Below the pieces are notes generated by a model. That model did no database searches and was not told where the DNA came from. It saw only the letters and a list, made by a program, of their open reading frames with translations. The translations under genes were made by a program, and so were the position numbers. A DNA stretch of 64,000 bases from Parasponia andersonii (Eukaryota; Streptophyta; Magnoliopsida; Rosales; Cannabaceae), in NCBI GenBank assembly GCA_002914805.1, contig JXTB01000230.1:418266-482265 (forward strand), given 5' to 3'. Shown piece by piece: positions 34,620 through 46,537 of this stretch. Each line of letters opens with the position of its first letter. The first letter of the stretch is position 1.

Positions 34620-35105
34620 TTTCGGCCAGCCCTAGCCCCACGCGCGCGACTCACCTGCATGCGTGCTGGGCACTGGCGCGGCCAAGCAAGCCGCATGCGT
34701 GCATGGCTTGCAAGCACGGCGTGCAAGCGCGCGACCCGTGCACCATGCGCACCAGTGCGTAGCACGAGTACGCACTACCTGCACGTGGCCCGTGCACACT
34801 TGCGCACCGCCTGCGCGTGGCCTGTGCGTGTCCCGTGCGCAGCTCGCGCCATGCCCGCACGTTGCCCATGCCCAGCCAGTAGGGCATGGACGTGACCCAT
34901 GCGTGGCCAGCAGCCCATGCGCATGGCCCGTGTAGTGCCCGGGCGCAGGGATGCTGCGTCCAGTGTGCGGCCAGCTCGCCTGGTGCGCACGGGCTTGCCG
35001 TGCGCCATAGCTGGGCAGCCTATCCTGATACCACCCGTTGCTCCATTTTTCGCCGCCCCTTCGGGCGATGACAGCTCGTAGGCCGACGGTGGTGGTGCTT
35101 CTGCC
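34620..35105 (+). repeat. GC-rich, CpG-rich block in the copia leader
   Basis: An abrupt block of GC-rich sequence inside DNA that is mostly A+T. It is made of loose repeats of words such as GCGCGTGGCC, CCCGTGCGC, GCCCATGC and GCATGCGTG. Frames are open on both strands (rich in Ala, Arg, His, Cys) simply because GC-rich DNA lacks stop codons, so I do not call a protein. It lies about 330 bases after the primer-binding site, in the untranslated leader before gag. Confidence 0.8.
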
Positions 35106-38100
35106 ACTACCAATTTTTTTTCTAAATTAATTAATTAGTTAATTAATTTGATAATTATTTAATTTGAATTCAAATTTTAAAATAGAAAACTATTCAAATT
35201 AAATTAGGATAGTTATCTATTTTTGATTTATCCTATTTTAAATTTGATTTACTTTAGGATAATGTTAAATTTGAATTAATTAGATAAATAGGATATTATC
35301 TAAAAGTTAATTTGAATTTGAATAAGAGATCTACTAATTTTTAAAATTGGATAAGATTTCCTATATTATCTCTATTATTTGAATTTTGAATTTAAATAGA
35401 TAATGATTATTCAAATTAATTAGATATTTAATGGGATTAAATATGATTAGATATTATCTTGATAAATCTAATAGTTGATTTGAATTTGAATACGAAATCT
35501 ACTAATTTTTGAAATCAGATAAGATTTCCTATCAATTTTATTTAAATTTCGAATTTAAATAAGTAACAACTATTCAAATTAATTTGATATTTAATGTGAT
35601 TAAATATGATTAGATAATTATCCATAAATCATGATAGTTTAAATTTGAATAATTTAATTTTAGTAATTATCTTTAATTTAAATTTGATTTAAATTAAGAT
35701 ATAGTTTTTGAATTTAATTCGAAACTAAATCTAATCAGATTAGATTAAAATAATTACTATCTATAGATTATTTAAATTCGTAATTAATGAGATTAATTAG
35801 GATAGAAAAGATTTGAATTTAATTAGATTAATATTCAATAGTTAATTGTAATAACTATTTATCTAGTAACTATTCTAATTATAGTAATTGGAATATAGTT
35901 AAAGAAAACTAATTAGATTAATAACTTTACTAATTAATAAGATTAATTAGACAACTAATTAATGAGACTAATAAGGTAATTAATTAATATGATTAATTAA
36001 TTAGAAAAGTTATATCCTTTTATTATTAAAATAATTTTAATTAATAATAGAAATTTAATAATGATTATATTTTTATTACAATTAAATTTAAAAATGATCT
36101 TTATTTAATTATTAGAATTATTTGATTATAATTAGATATAAATACTAGATAAATATATAAACATTATATGAGTTATAAGTTTCTAATTAATTAGGATTAA
36201 TTAAAAGAGTTTTAATTATTTCCTAATTTAGAATATTGCAATTAATGTTTTCTAAACACAGTTATAGAAATAAGATTTCTATAATTAAAAGTAATTATCT
36301 TTTATTATCCGTTTTAGATCTTAATGAGTTCAAGATAGTATCTTAATGAGATTAAGATAGGATTCGATAAATTAATTAATTCTTTAATTAATTAATAATT
36401 AGATAATAAATGTGATTTATTTTTTAATTATTTAAATTATCCTAATAAGTCAATAATTTAAAATATTTGATATTTTTAAATTTAAGACAAAAATTAGTTA
36501 TGAACTTAATTCTTCCATTTAGGATAATATGTATTACTAGAAAACATTAATTATTGAATTTAATTAATTTTCATCTTATTATTTAATAATTATAAATTTG
36601 ATTAATTTTTATTATTTAATAATTATTAATATGATTAATAATTAATAATAATTAATGAGATTAATTATATTAATTAAAAGGATAATATTAGTACAAGGAT
36701 AATTATTTGTTTTCATGATATACAAGGAAATTGGAGCTTGATTTTAATGAGATTAAAATGTTGTTTAATAAAATATTATAATTATGTGATAATCACGGTA
36801 ATATTTTATGCGGTAGTATTTGACATAAAATATTGTTAATTATGAGATAATTATGGTATTATTTTATGTGATAAAAGGCCTTTTTGCTAATTATGAGATA
36901 ATTATATTTTTATAAAATACATTTAATATGATTGTCATATTGAGTGGGGGGGATTTTTAATTTTGATATTTTCATCCAAAATTATTTAAACCATTTTTTT
37001 AGTTTTGGAAGGATGAATTTTGAGAAAATTAATGAATATTTATAAAGTTGTTTATATTCATTATTTGCATTTATAATTATTTGTAAAACTTTTAAACAAA
37101 AATATTTTTTTTATAACTGTTTACTTATTTTTATAAATGCACTTGGAATTTAATTTGATTAAATTCTATTACTAAGAATCTTTAAAATTATTGGTTGAAT
37201 AATTTAGTGGTTAAAGTTTCTTAGTCCATTTTTCAAAACTAATGTCTAATACAGGACTTGGTTTAAATACATTATTTCAATTATTTATCTTTGGTTGAAA
37301 GATTGTTGAGTAAATAATTGAATTTTCTTCTGGAAATGTTTTGCTTGAATGATTTACAATCTACAGACCTTCTTAGTTGATCGTTACGTCCTGTATGCTT
37401 TTATTATCTAATTTTATATACATGAGATGTATAATATTATAGTGTTAGTACTTTGGCTTTAGACAATAATTGTTTTGATCATAGTACTATGTTTATTATA
37501 GTATGTCATAATGTCTTAAATTAGCTCATTCACTTTAAGTCGCATAATTGGATATACATAGTTGATTTTGTGGTTATTAAATAAGTTAGATTACTGGGTA
37601 AAATCAGAATCTCTAAATTTTAAAAGATTGAGTGGGAGCGGGTATGAGATATCTATGGTCTTCATCATTAGTTCAATGGTTATAAAGATGTGCCTCACCT
37701 CAGAATCTTGCTGAGCTCCCGTAGGAAGGTTTTCATCTGGGTATTACTGGTATTAAGTCTCTTAGGATAAATTTGCGNTTTTCTTATTTTACTCTAAATG
37801 TACTCCAATATTTTGCACGAATTGTCTATTGATTTTAAATCAGTTACTTTGATTGATAAATCACAAGAGTTGGAGATTTTATCAAAGTTCATTCATGATA
37901 ATTAATACCCTTGTTGAGGTATTTATTATCTTACTTAAGATAATGAACACCATTGTTGAGACGTTTATTATCTTACTGCAAAATTAAATCGAAACAAAGA
38001 TGTTTATATTCGATTATATTTTTTCCATATGTTTAATTGAGAATTAAACCTACAAAATTTAATTGTGAATTGAATTCATTAAATTCGATTATGAATTAGA

Positions 38101-38140
38101 TTTATTTTATGACTTTTGTCTAATTAGGAATCTTATTATT
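35106..38140 (+). other. very AT-rich interior of the copia element, gag not recognisable
   Basis: From 35110 to about 37000 the DNA is built of AATTAATTAG, GATTAATTAG and ATTTGAATTTGAAT-like words with few G or C bases; stops occur in every frame. From 37600 it becomes normal again (ATTGAGTGGGAGCGGG near 37626, then GAGCTCCCGTAGGAAGG). A single N is at 37778; its flanks are not duplicated. A gag gene would be expected here but none can be read, so it was lost or this segment replaced it. Confidence 0.65.
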
Positions 38141-39712
38141 TTGCAGTTTAAGGAAATATTGTTTCATAGGATGGACAAAGTTTCCAGGATGAGGAAAGAG
38201 ACAAAGGAATATAGTACAAGGAGTAAAACGAGGACATTTATAGAGACATCTCAATGTTCAAAGAGTTTGAACGACAATAAACATGAGAATACCTCTACTG
38301 AAAAGAGGTCAGGAGCTTCTCCGATAGTTAGGTTGTTTGGGAGGCCAAGAAAATCACACTCTACAGAGGATAGAAGAGATCTCTAGCTAGTGGACTCAAG
38401 ATCTAGTGTCAATATCTGCAACGACAAGAAATGGTTCATTAAACCAAATCAATTAAATGATGTTGGTCGTGATATGGAAGTGATAGACAATCGAAGAATT
38501 CGAATAAAGGGCATAGGTGATGCCTACTTTAAGATCAATGATAGCTCCATGATCTTGAAAGATTGCCATTACGTACTAGAATTTAGTTTAAATACTCTTT
38601 TGGTATCGAAGATGTTTAAAGAAGGCTATCGCTTCGAGTTTGACAAGAAGGTGAAAGTTTTCTATAATAATCTATTGTACTGTGTGGGAGAAATGCATAA
38701 TGGACTTTATATCCTAACCCCAAAGCCACAAAGTATATCATCTTCAATCATGAGCATTACTACACTTTAAGAGATGGTGAATGACATCAGGAAGGAGTGT
38801 AACACCATCGATTGGCACAAGCGACTTGGACACATGCCATGCTCAGAAATTCGCAGGCTTATGGAGCTGGGTCACTTGCCTGAAGTAGACCATCAGCAAC
38901 GACATAGACTGTGAGGATTGCAAGAAGCCTGTAAAATACAAGTGTCCTCTTGCTACTCGTTATGAGAAGGCTGAGGCATGTTTAGAGTGCGTACATATGC
39001 ATATCTGTGAACCTATGGAGGTAGTTTCCTACAATAAGCATACATTGTTTATCATCTTTGTTGATGAATATTCGGATTTCGGTCAAGTCTATTTTCTCAA
39101 GAGATACGATAAAGTCCCAGATGCTTTTTATGAGTTTGACAGAAAGGTACGAATGCAACATGACACCAAGGTCAAGAAGTTTAAGATTGAAGCCAAACAT
39201 GAAGATGTAGATTCTCTTCGAGACCTGCTGAGGCCAACACTAGCCAATCTCGCTATTCCTTATGAATATGCAACTATCTATTAGCGTAGTCGTATAGGTA
39301 CTGCTGAGAGGTATAACATCAGACTCAAGCAAACCATAGAGCTGATGTACAAGGAGTCGCTGCAGTCCTATAGATAGTGGAATTATGCTTTGAGGATAGC
39401 TTCGTACATCCTCAACTTTATTCCATTAGATAGAATTGCTTCAATACCTTTTCAGATGTGGATGGGCTATGTAGAGAGCTTAAAGCATCTAAAGATATAG
39501 GGTTGCGAAGTATACGCGTGCAAGAAAGTAGGAGACGAAGTTGACAAGAATTCAGAAAAGTGTTTTCTGCTTGGCTATCCAAAGGAAGAGAAGGGCTACA
39601 TTCTTTACAGACAATCTATAAATACTACCTTCATCAGCAGAAGTGGAGACTTTCTGGAGGATGAGAGGGAAGTCCGTCATGAAAACGATGAAGAGAGAGC
39701 TTATAATCTTCA
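38141..39712 (+). pseudogene. copia gag end, protease, gag-pre-integrase and integrase remnant
   Basis: The frames 38141-38386 and 38390-38770 carry a protease segment (VDSRSSVNICNDKKW, the family DSG motif altered to DSR) followed by KDCHYVLEF and a gag-pre-integrase motif (DWHKRLGHMPCSEIRRLMELGHLP near 38808-38880). An integrase remnant follows with the zinc-finger cysteines (CEDCKKP near 38910), FVDEYSDFGQVYF (39057) and RSRIGTAERYN (near 39285). Stops and frameshifts break it at 38387, 38768, about 38908, 39282, 39376 and 39498. RNase H and RT are not seen before the N gap at 39794. Confidence 0.85.
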
Positions 39713-39793
39713 TTGCTTTTCTTAGTCATTAAGTTGTTAGTTGAACACTTAGTTTTTGCTTTTATTAATTTTGGTCATTTGGAACATTTTAGA

Positions 39794-40513
39794 NNNNNNN
39801 NNNNNNNNNNNNNNNNNNNNNNNNNNNNNNNNNNNNNNNNNNNNNNNNNNNNNNNNNNNNNNNNNNNNNNNNNNNNNNNNNNNNNNNNNNNNNNNNNNNN
39901 NNNNNNNNNNNNNNNNNNNNNNNNNNNNNNNNNNNNNNNNNNNNNNNNNNNNNNNNNNNNNNNNNNNNNNNNNNNNNNNNNNNNNNNNNNNNNNNNNNNN
40001 NNNNNNNNNNNNNNNNNNNNNNNNNNNNNNNNNNNNNNNNNNNNNNNNNNNNNNNNNNNNNNNNNNNNNNNNNNNNNNNNNNNNNNNNNNNNNNNNNNNN
40101 NNNNNNNNNNNNNNNNNNNNNNNNNNNNNNNNNNNNNNNNNNNNNNNNNNNNNNNNNNNNNNNNNNNNNNNNNNNNNNNNNNNNNNNNNNNNNNNNNNNN
40201 NNNNNNNNNNNNNNNNNNNNNNNNNNNNNNNNNNNNNNNNNNNNNNNNNNNNNNNNNNNNNNNNNNNNNNNNNNNNNNNNNNNNNNNNNNNNNNNNNNNN
40301 NNNNNNNNNNNNNNNNNNNNNNNNNNNNNNNNNNNNNNNNNNNNNNNNNNNNNNNNNNNNNNNNNNNNNNNNNNNNNNNNNNNNNNNNNNNNNNNNNNNN
40401 NNNNNNNNNNNNNNNNNNNNNNNNNNNNNNNNNNNNNNNNNNNNNNNNNNNNNNNNNNNNNNNNNNNNNNNNNNNNNNNNNNNNNNNNNNNNNNNNNNNN
40501 NNNNNNNNNNNNN
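39794..40513. other. assembly gap of 720 Ns
   Basis: No sequence information. The gap lies inside the copia element between the integrase remnant and the right LTR. The missing RT, RNase H and the first part of the 3' LTR (about 295 bp by comparison with the 5' LTR) should fall here; a full RT-RNase H would need more than 720 bases, so either the size is nominal or the region is deleted. Confidence 0.99.
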
Positions 40514-41245
40514 AATTGGTTGGTGGTATTTGTGAAATAAGTTTCATGAAACTGTGTAAAATAATGATTCTACACAGAAGTTAGTATTTTTATAAATAAG
40601 TTTCATGAGTTGGACATATTTATAAAAATACACCCAAAGCCCAAATTGGAGAACAAGCCCAATCCTAATTGGACTAGGGTTAGTAGTTTTTGGTCCCATA
40701 TATATAAGATATATGAGAGGAAAAACTACACAGTAACTCATAAAGAGTCACACGCATAAGGCATAGAGAGAGAGAGAGAGAGATTTCGGCCAACCTAGGC
40801 TAAGGGAGAGAGAAAAATGTTTCCTACAATCTCATAGTCTCATCTCACATCCCGGTGTTCCATAGGATCAAGAAAGCGTTCTTGATCGTTCTCCAACGAA
40901 TGTTTCGACTTTGTGCCCACTCGCTTCGTCAACCAAGAGCAAGAGCATAGACAAGAAGATTTAGGGTTGGAGATTTGATCACCATCAATAAGGAGATCGA
41001 GGAGGAACACGCTACAAGAGGTAAACCCTAATCTCATCTCTAGGGTTTTGTATCTAGATTTGATTTATGTTGTACATGATCCTGTATATGATGCATGTGT
41101 GTTATATGGTTATGAAAACTGTTTTCATGTAAAAATTTTAAAACCTAAATCCACTATTTTTCCGCTGCGTTCATGATATGATCATGTATTTTCCATATCT
41201 GCATGCATGTATGATTTTCCTAAGTATTAGGTTAATTAACCAACA
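40514..41245 (+). mobile_element. 3' LTR of the copia element (left part lost in gap)
   Basis: Matches 33554-34291 base for base with small changes, including an extra GAGAGAGA run near 40770 and a short deletion where the 5' LTR has CTTATCATGCATCAT (33831-33845). It ends AATTAACCAACA at 41245. The ORF 40544-40741 on the minus strand is a mirror of one in the 5' LTR and is not a gene. Confidence 0.88.
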
Positions 41246-41479
41246 TTAAATTCATGGAATTAACTTTTCAAATGAATGCGAACTATGAATTAGTATGTCT
41301 GGTTTGGTGTCTAATAGAATTGAAGTCATGTAAATTAATGTGTGGTATTTCCTTTGGGAACATGAACTACGTTATTAAAAAAAAAAATTCTTGGGATTAA
41401 AAATGTTTAAATTTGGTTAGTTATATAAAAAATTTATTTTCTAGAAACATGTTAGACAAGTTGGGTATGACTTTCAAAG

Positions 41480-41525
<46 letters not shown>

Positions 41526-43174
41526 CGACACACTCTACTATTTTTTTTGAAATATTTTATAAAGTCTCTATCTTAAAAGTATATTTCAAAATCATTTTTA
41601 ATGAAATTATTAAAGTGTGGTGACTTCAAAGATATAAAATACAAAGACAACCTTACTAAAGCAAGTCATACCTAGAGTTTTTCATAAATAAATAATTGCA
41701 TAAATATGTTTACATATGTGATATACTAGTTAAAAGAATGTGCTTTTGAATTTCTTGGATATATTAGAAATATTTGAAACTTTTGAGAAAGTTTTAGGAT
41801 TTTAAGAAATCATGTTAATTGTGATTAAAAGAGAATTGATAAATTCTATTGTGAGTAAAAAATTATGATTGAAGTTATTAATATTGAGTTGAGTTTGTGA
41901 CTCATTACTTGATTTGTGTTGAATTCGAGTATCATTATAATAGCATAAATGATGGTATTTGAAAATAGTTTATTCTTAGGTCTGTATAGAGAATTGTTAA
42001 ACTCTTCTTATTATATTTTTAAAATGAATACTTGGAGTTCATGTTTAGTTTACCTATGGCCAATGTGAGATCTTATTGTGAACTAGTGTAGTATTCTTAT
42101 ATGCTCCTCATTTTTTTGTTGCATGTTTTCAAAAATATTTTCAAAATATTTTTCGACTTAAAAATGAAATGAGGTTTGATAGGAGACAAGCGTTGCCGCA
42201 GATTCGACCTATTCTATTGAAACCTTATTTTCTGAGGCATTGTAGTATTATTGCTGATTTTACTTACATATTGGATATCAAGTCATTTCAATATGACTTT
42301 CTCTTGTAACAAAGACTTAAAAATTCTTTGAAGGTGATTGATGTTTTGGGATTATTGTTATTAGTTTGTATTTTGTAGAGGACTTATAAAGTCTTTGGAT
42401 TTAAATATGATATAAATGATTGTGTGAATACTTATATTTTATATGCTTGGATACTTATGCTATGAACTCCTCTATTAGAATTTTTCAATCTGTTGCGACC
42501 CTAGTCTTGTCTTTGACTAAATATGTTTAGTAAACTCGATTACTTCACACTTGTCCTGAGGAACTATAAATGACTCATGTCATTATATCCTTATTATGGT
42601 TTCTAACCTTTGAACTTGGCTATCTTATATTATATAATATAAGGGTATTGATTTCATTTGGGATCTTTTTAAAGTCTTTGAACTCAGTGATTGTTTAGGA
42701 CCAGTTCTAGATATAGACAAATAGGATTGTCCCGGTGTGATGTTGATTTGATATGATCAGGGGGACAATATCGCTTGTAATCGGTATTTGGTCTGCTACT
42801 CTAGTTAGTGCCTAATAATCAGTATTCAAGTTATAGAAATCTTGCTTTATTCACTCTCGGTATTGATTATTGTTACCACTCATGTTCACTGTATCGACTT
42901 AAGGACGTCATTCTTATATGTTGATATTCTTGTATCTATTGATGGATCATCTTAATAACTTTGTGTACTTATTTACCTCATTCTTTATATGGCATCGAAT
43001 TGTTCTAACACCTAATAGAGGGCGTATGTTTCACACTCCTTGTATAACTAGTGTTTGATTTGATTCTCTTACACCCTAATTTGATTGTTCACTATCCGAT
43101 TAACTATTATTTTCAAAAAAAAAAATCTCTCGTACTCCTTGTTTTGTATTTGATTTTCGGGACGAAATTCTTTT
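41246..43174 (+). mobile_element. right interior of the large gypsy-type element, non-coding
   Basis: About 1.9 kb from the copia 3' LTR to the polypurine tract. No gag or pol motif in any frame. A long (TA)n run is at about 41484-41524. The end (near 43150, TTTTCGGGACGAAATTC) is nearly the same as the sequence before the chromovirus polypurine tract at 5010-5041. Confidence 0.65.
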
Positions 43175-43187
43175 AAGGGGGAGAGGA
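43175..43187 (+). promoter_or_regulatory. polypurine tract of the large gypsy-type element
   Basis: AAGGGGGAGAGGA directly before TGTAAAATTC, the start of the 3' LTR. With the primer-binding site at 31521 it shows that a complete element lies here, apart from the nested insertion. Confidence 0.8.
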
Positions 43188-45417
43188 TGTAAAATTCTAA
43201 TTTTTCTAAGGGCAAAAATGTAATTTTATGGGTTAGTGGCAATCTCATAATTTTGAATTTTGGGGAATGAAATAAATTTTTGACTAAGATGTATGTGGAC
43301 ATAATCAAGACTAGATATATTTAGGTCAAAATGTAAATAATTTTTAAAGAGGAGGGACTAAAGTGAAAAGAATCATTTAAAATTATCGCTAAAGTGGAAT
43401 TTTGAGAACTTTTTCTGTCTAATCAGATGATGCCACATGTCCTATTACCAATAGTTTTTAAACATTGCAAATAAAACTTCAAACTCTCTCTCTCTTTTCT
43501 CTCACACATCCTTCTTCTTCTTCTTTTTCTTCTTCACCATTCCTCTTGCGTAGCCCACCACCAGCCACCAGCAATGACCCAAGCCTGAACTCTGGTTCAT
43601 GCCTCCTCCATGGCTAGATGCAATTCCGCCACTGGTCACTGAAGCCTGTCGCACCTCCTAGCTATGGCAAACAGTGCGCAAAGTCGTGCCTAAGCCGTGA
43701 TGTTTCGTAGTTATTTTTCCATTGTTCGCAACCATTAGCCGCTATCCACCACCACCAAATTAAAGCCCAAGCTTCCTGCTATCTAGATTGATCCTCCACT
43801 GCAAGCTCCAATGAGCTCCTAAAACTCTTTATGTCATTTTCATCACAACAAGTGGCATTTGTGCAATTGTTTTTGCAATGTTCATCTAATGCTCATGAAA
43901 CTTTAGGGGATGAAAATATAGTTTGAGATAAGATGAAAAGTGATGGATTTGTGGAAAAGGCATGAACGGATTGGGAGAAAAACTGATCTGAAATTTGTGG
44001 CACTTTTTTAAATATTTTCCAAATGTTATATTTTTATTATTTTTGGATTTTAGAGCTTAATTAATGCTCGGAACCTCGAAACTGAGTTCTAACTTCGAAT
44101 TTGGACTCAATGAGATTGAGACATGAATTTTGATATAAAATATTACTATATTCTGAAGTGACACAAAACTCGAGAAAATATCTCGTTAATTGTATCGTTT
44201 TGCATACCACGAGCCGATTCCACATCGGGACTCGTTTCTAACAAACTTTATGTCTAACCTAATAACATTTTTGGGTGCTCTGAATTCAGTGGTGATCTCC
44301 GCTTCTCAATCTGAGACTCTATTTGGAAATTCACTTTTTCAAATGAGCGTGTCGAAATCCGGAATCGACCGTCTAAGCAAACAGGTTACTAATTGAGGAT
44401 ATTTCTAACGTCAATAGCTCGATATTGCTACTATTTAGAGGTAGGGGATTCAATTACCATTATTTCTATTATTTTTTAATAAAAATTAGAATATGTTGTG
44501 AAAAGTGAAATTTCGTGAATTTATTTTAATAAATTATTTTGATTAGAATTGTACTGTTGGATTTTACAGTACAAAGTAGATTTTTATTTAAAAATCAGAA
44601 CATGCCTAGGATATTACTGCATAGTTGTTTTTACTACTCATTGTATTGCATATACCATAGGACTATACATGAAGTCCATCTTAGGCATCACAGCATTTAG
44701 TGGGCGGTCTTTGTTCATGCCCTCGGTGAGAGCTTATAAACCCGTGCGGGGTTTCTGATTCCCTCATTCGGTAGATATAAGCATTTAATTTCTCCTCCAA
44801 TTCGGTAGGCATAGACACATTGGTGTCCCTCTGGTTTTCTAGGATTAGGTTTCAGGTAGAGAGTACTCAATACATATAGTATGAGTTATTCTGGTTCGTG
44901 ATGAAAGGATGTAAGCTCATGAGATTATTTGATTTGTGATATGTGTACTATAGATTATTTATCTAATTTTTCATATGGTTTGAATATGATTTCTGTTGAT
45001 GATTTCAATTCACTTTGATCAGATATTTTGTAAACTGTTTTCAGAATAACTAACCATGCAGAGAATTTATAAATGAATATTTTTCCAAAAGAGTAATTGG
45101 GTATCCTACTGGGTATTTCATGCTCACCCTCCTATTTTTCTCACTTTCAGATATTCGCATAATTGAGATAGTAATCTCGACGATCGAACAAGCTGCATAA
45201 TTTGTACTTACTTTATTACTCTTTTTCCCTGATGAGTGTCCATTCTCTGTTAATTTTTTTTCCAAGATAAATTATTTAGCCAATGTCAATAAATTACTAA
45301 ATAGATATACGAGGATGAATTTCTTATTAATTTGAGAACTTAAATTACAAGTGTTTTTATGTAAATTATTATAGACATTTTTCCAAAGAATTTAGTTGAA
45401 ACCAATTTATTAAAGAT
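43188..45417 (+). mobile_element. 3' LTR of the large gypsy-type element, right end missing
   Basis: Aligns with the 5' LTR from its first base to about 31276 and then diverges, so the last 240 bases of the LTR, with the CA end, are missing. It also lacks about 108 bp that the 5' LTR has at roughly 30305-30412. Many single-base differences show an old insertion. The ORFs at 44190-44396 and 44549-44758 are LTR sequence and not genes. Confidence 0.85.
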
Positions 45418-45745
45418 CTTGGTTTATCAAGAATTCTACGAATATCTTGATGATTAGACTCAAGTGTATTTACATTTAACGGTAGATGTATATTGTATTT
45501 ATTTTACAAATGCCCAAACTCAAGTGTCGTCTCTTTTCCATTTAAGAAGAATAAGGAGTTACGTTCTACTCTACTTTACTTTCTATTTTTTAATAATTCT
45601 TTGAGAATTATAGGAAATCAAGAACCCAATCGGTGAGTCAAATAGTCACACGCGAAACACATCGTTTTGGTCTGCCACAATTTGGGGATCGATCTTCCCT
45701 CTTCTCCTTTATCGGGCTTTTAGGATCTTGAAGCAAACCGACGAA
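45418..45745. other. spacer, nothing recognised
   Basis: Sequence of fairly normal composition with no ORF. The words CTCAAGTGT occur twice (near 45460 and 45528). It could be the flank of the truncated LTR or part of another old element. Confidence 0.4.
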
Positions 45746-45934
45746 TTATGGCGCAATTTTAAATAAATATCCATTTTGTAAATACCGTAGAAAAATTACT
45801 GATATATTAATATATATACCAAACGTAAAATATAATGCACTAGTATAAAAATTAATATGGTCAAATACATAAATTAAAGTTGGTATATAACTAAATACAC
45901 CAAGTGTATATATATGTATATATATATATATATA

Positions 45935-46162
45935 TGGCACCAATCCAGTAGGTATTTTTTTTTACCTATGCATAAGTTGGTTAATGAAAATTTAGTATGC
46001 ACATTTTTTTATTGTAAAAAGTAAAAGAGAGAAAGAGCATTAATGATGCACGTCTTTTCATACACTTCATTATAGTCATTAGATCACCATTAGATTATGA
46101 TCCAACGGCTAAAAAAAAATACTTACCCATAGGTAAAAAAAAATACCTATTGCATTGGCAAC
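45935..46162 (+). mobile_element. TA-flanked MITE copy A
   Basis: Starts TGGCACCAATCCAGTAGGTA after a (TA)n run and ends TACCTATTGCATTGGCAAC before TA. The ends are inverted copies of about 20 bases, followed by poly-T and poly-A steps. It is 228 bp. The inner part TATGCACATTTTTTTATTGT and ATTAATGATGCACGTC is shared with copies B (reversed) and C. Confidence 0.75.
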
Positions 46163-46166
46163 TATA

Positions 46167-46384
46167 TGGTTGCCAATCCAATAAGTTTTTTTTGTTAACC
46201 CATGTATAGTTATTTTTTTTTTAGACAATAATCTGAAGGCTATAACAAGGTATATGAAAAAAATGTGCATCATTAATATTATTTCTCTCTTTTACTTTTT
46301 ATTATAAAAAATGTGTATGATGAATTTCAATTGGCCAAAAGAATATCTATGTATAGATAAAAAAAAATACTTATTGGATTGGTG

Positions 46385-46387
<3 letters not shown>
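46167..46387 (-). mobile_element. TA-flanked MITE copy B, reversed
   Basis: Starts TGGTTGCCAATCCAATAAG and ends TTATTGGATTGGTGCCT, with TA on each side. Inside, GTGCATCATTAATA and TTTTACTTTTTATTATAA are copy A's inner words in reverse. It is followed by a (TA)n run at 46388-46445. It lies only four bases after copy A, so A and B form a large head-to-head inverted pair. Confidence 0.75.
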
Positions 46388-46448
<61 letters not shown>

Positions 46449-46537
46449 TAGATCAGTTAGCCATAAAAAGAGAAACATAGATATTTATTAAAACAAAGTG
46501 TAAAAAACAGATACATCTTCTAATGCAAACATTTTAA

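Larger units (their letters stand above)
45746..46515. mobile_element. old repeat (AGTAAATATCC family) hosting two nested MITEs
   Basis: Left part 45746-45934 (AATAAATATCCATTTTGTAA) and right part 46440-46515 (GATATTTATTAAAACAAAGTG) match the two halves of the repeat at 47131-47390. Between them sit a (TA)n run and the two MITEs A and B. The element is thus split by later insertions. It has no coding capacity. Confidence 0.6.

Noticed and set aside
34565..35113. Several open frames on both strands rich in Ala, Arg, His and Cys
   Set aside because: They overlap on both strands in one GC-rich block where stop codons are rare; no domain is visible and the block lies in a retrotransposon leader.
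39713..40547. Three open frames across the N gap
   Set aside because: They are made almost wholly of unknown residues from the Ns.
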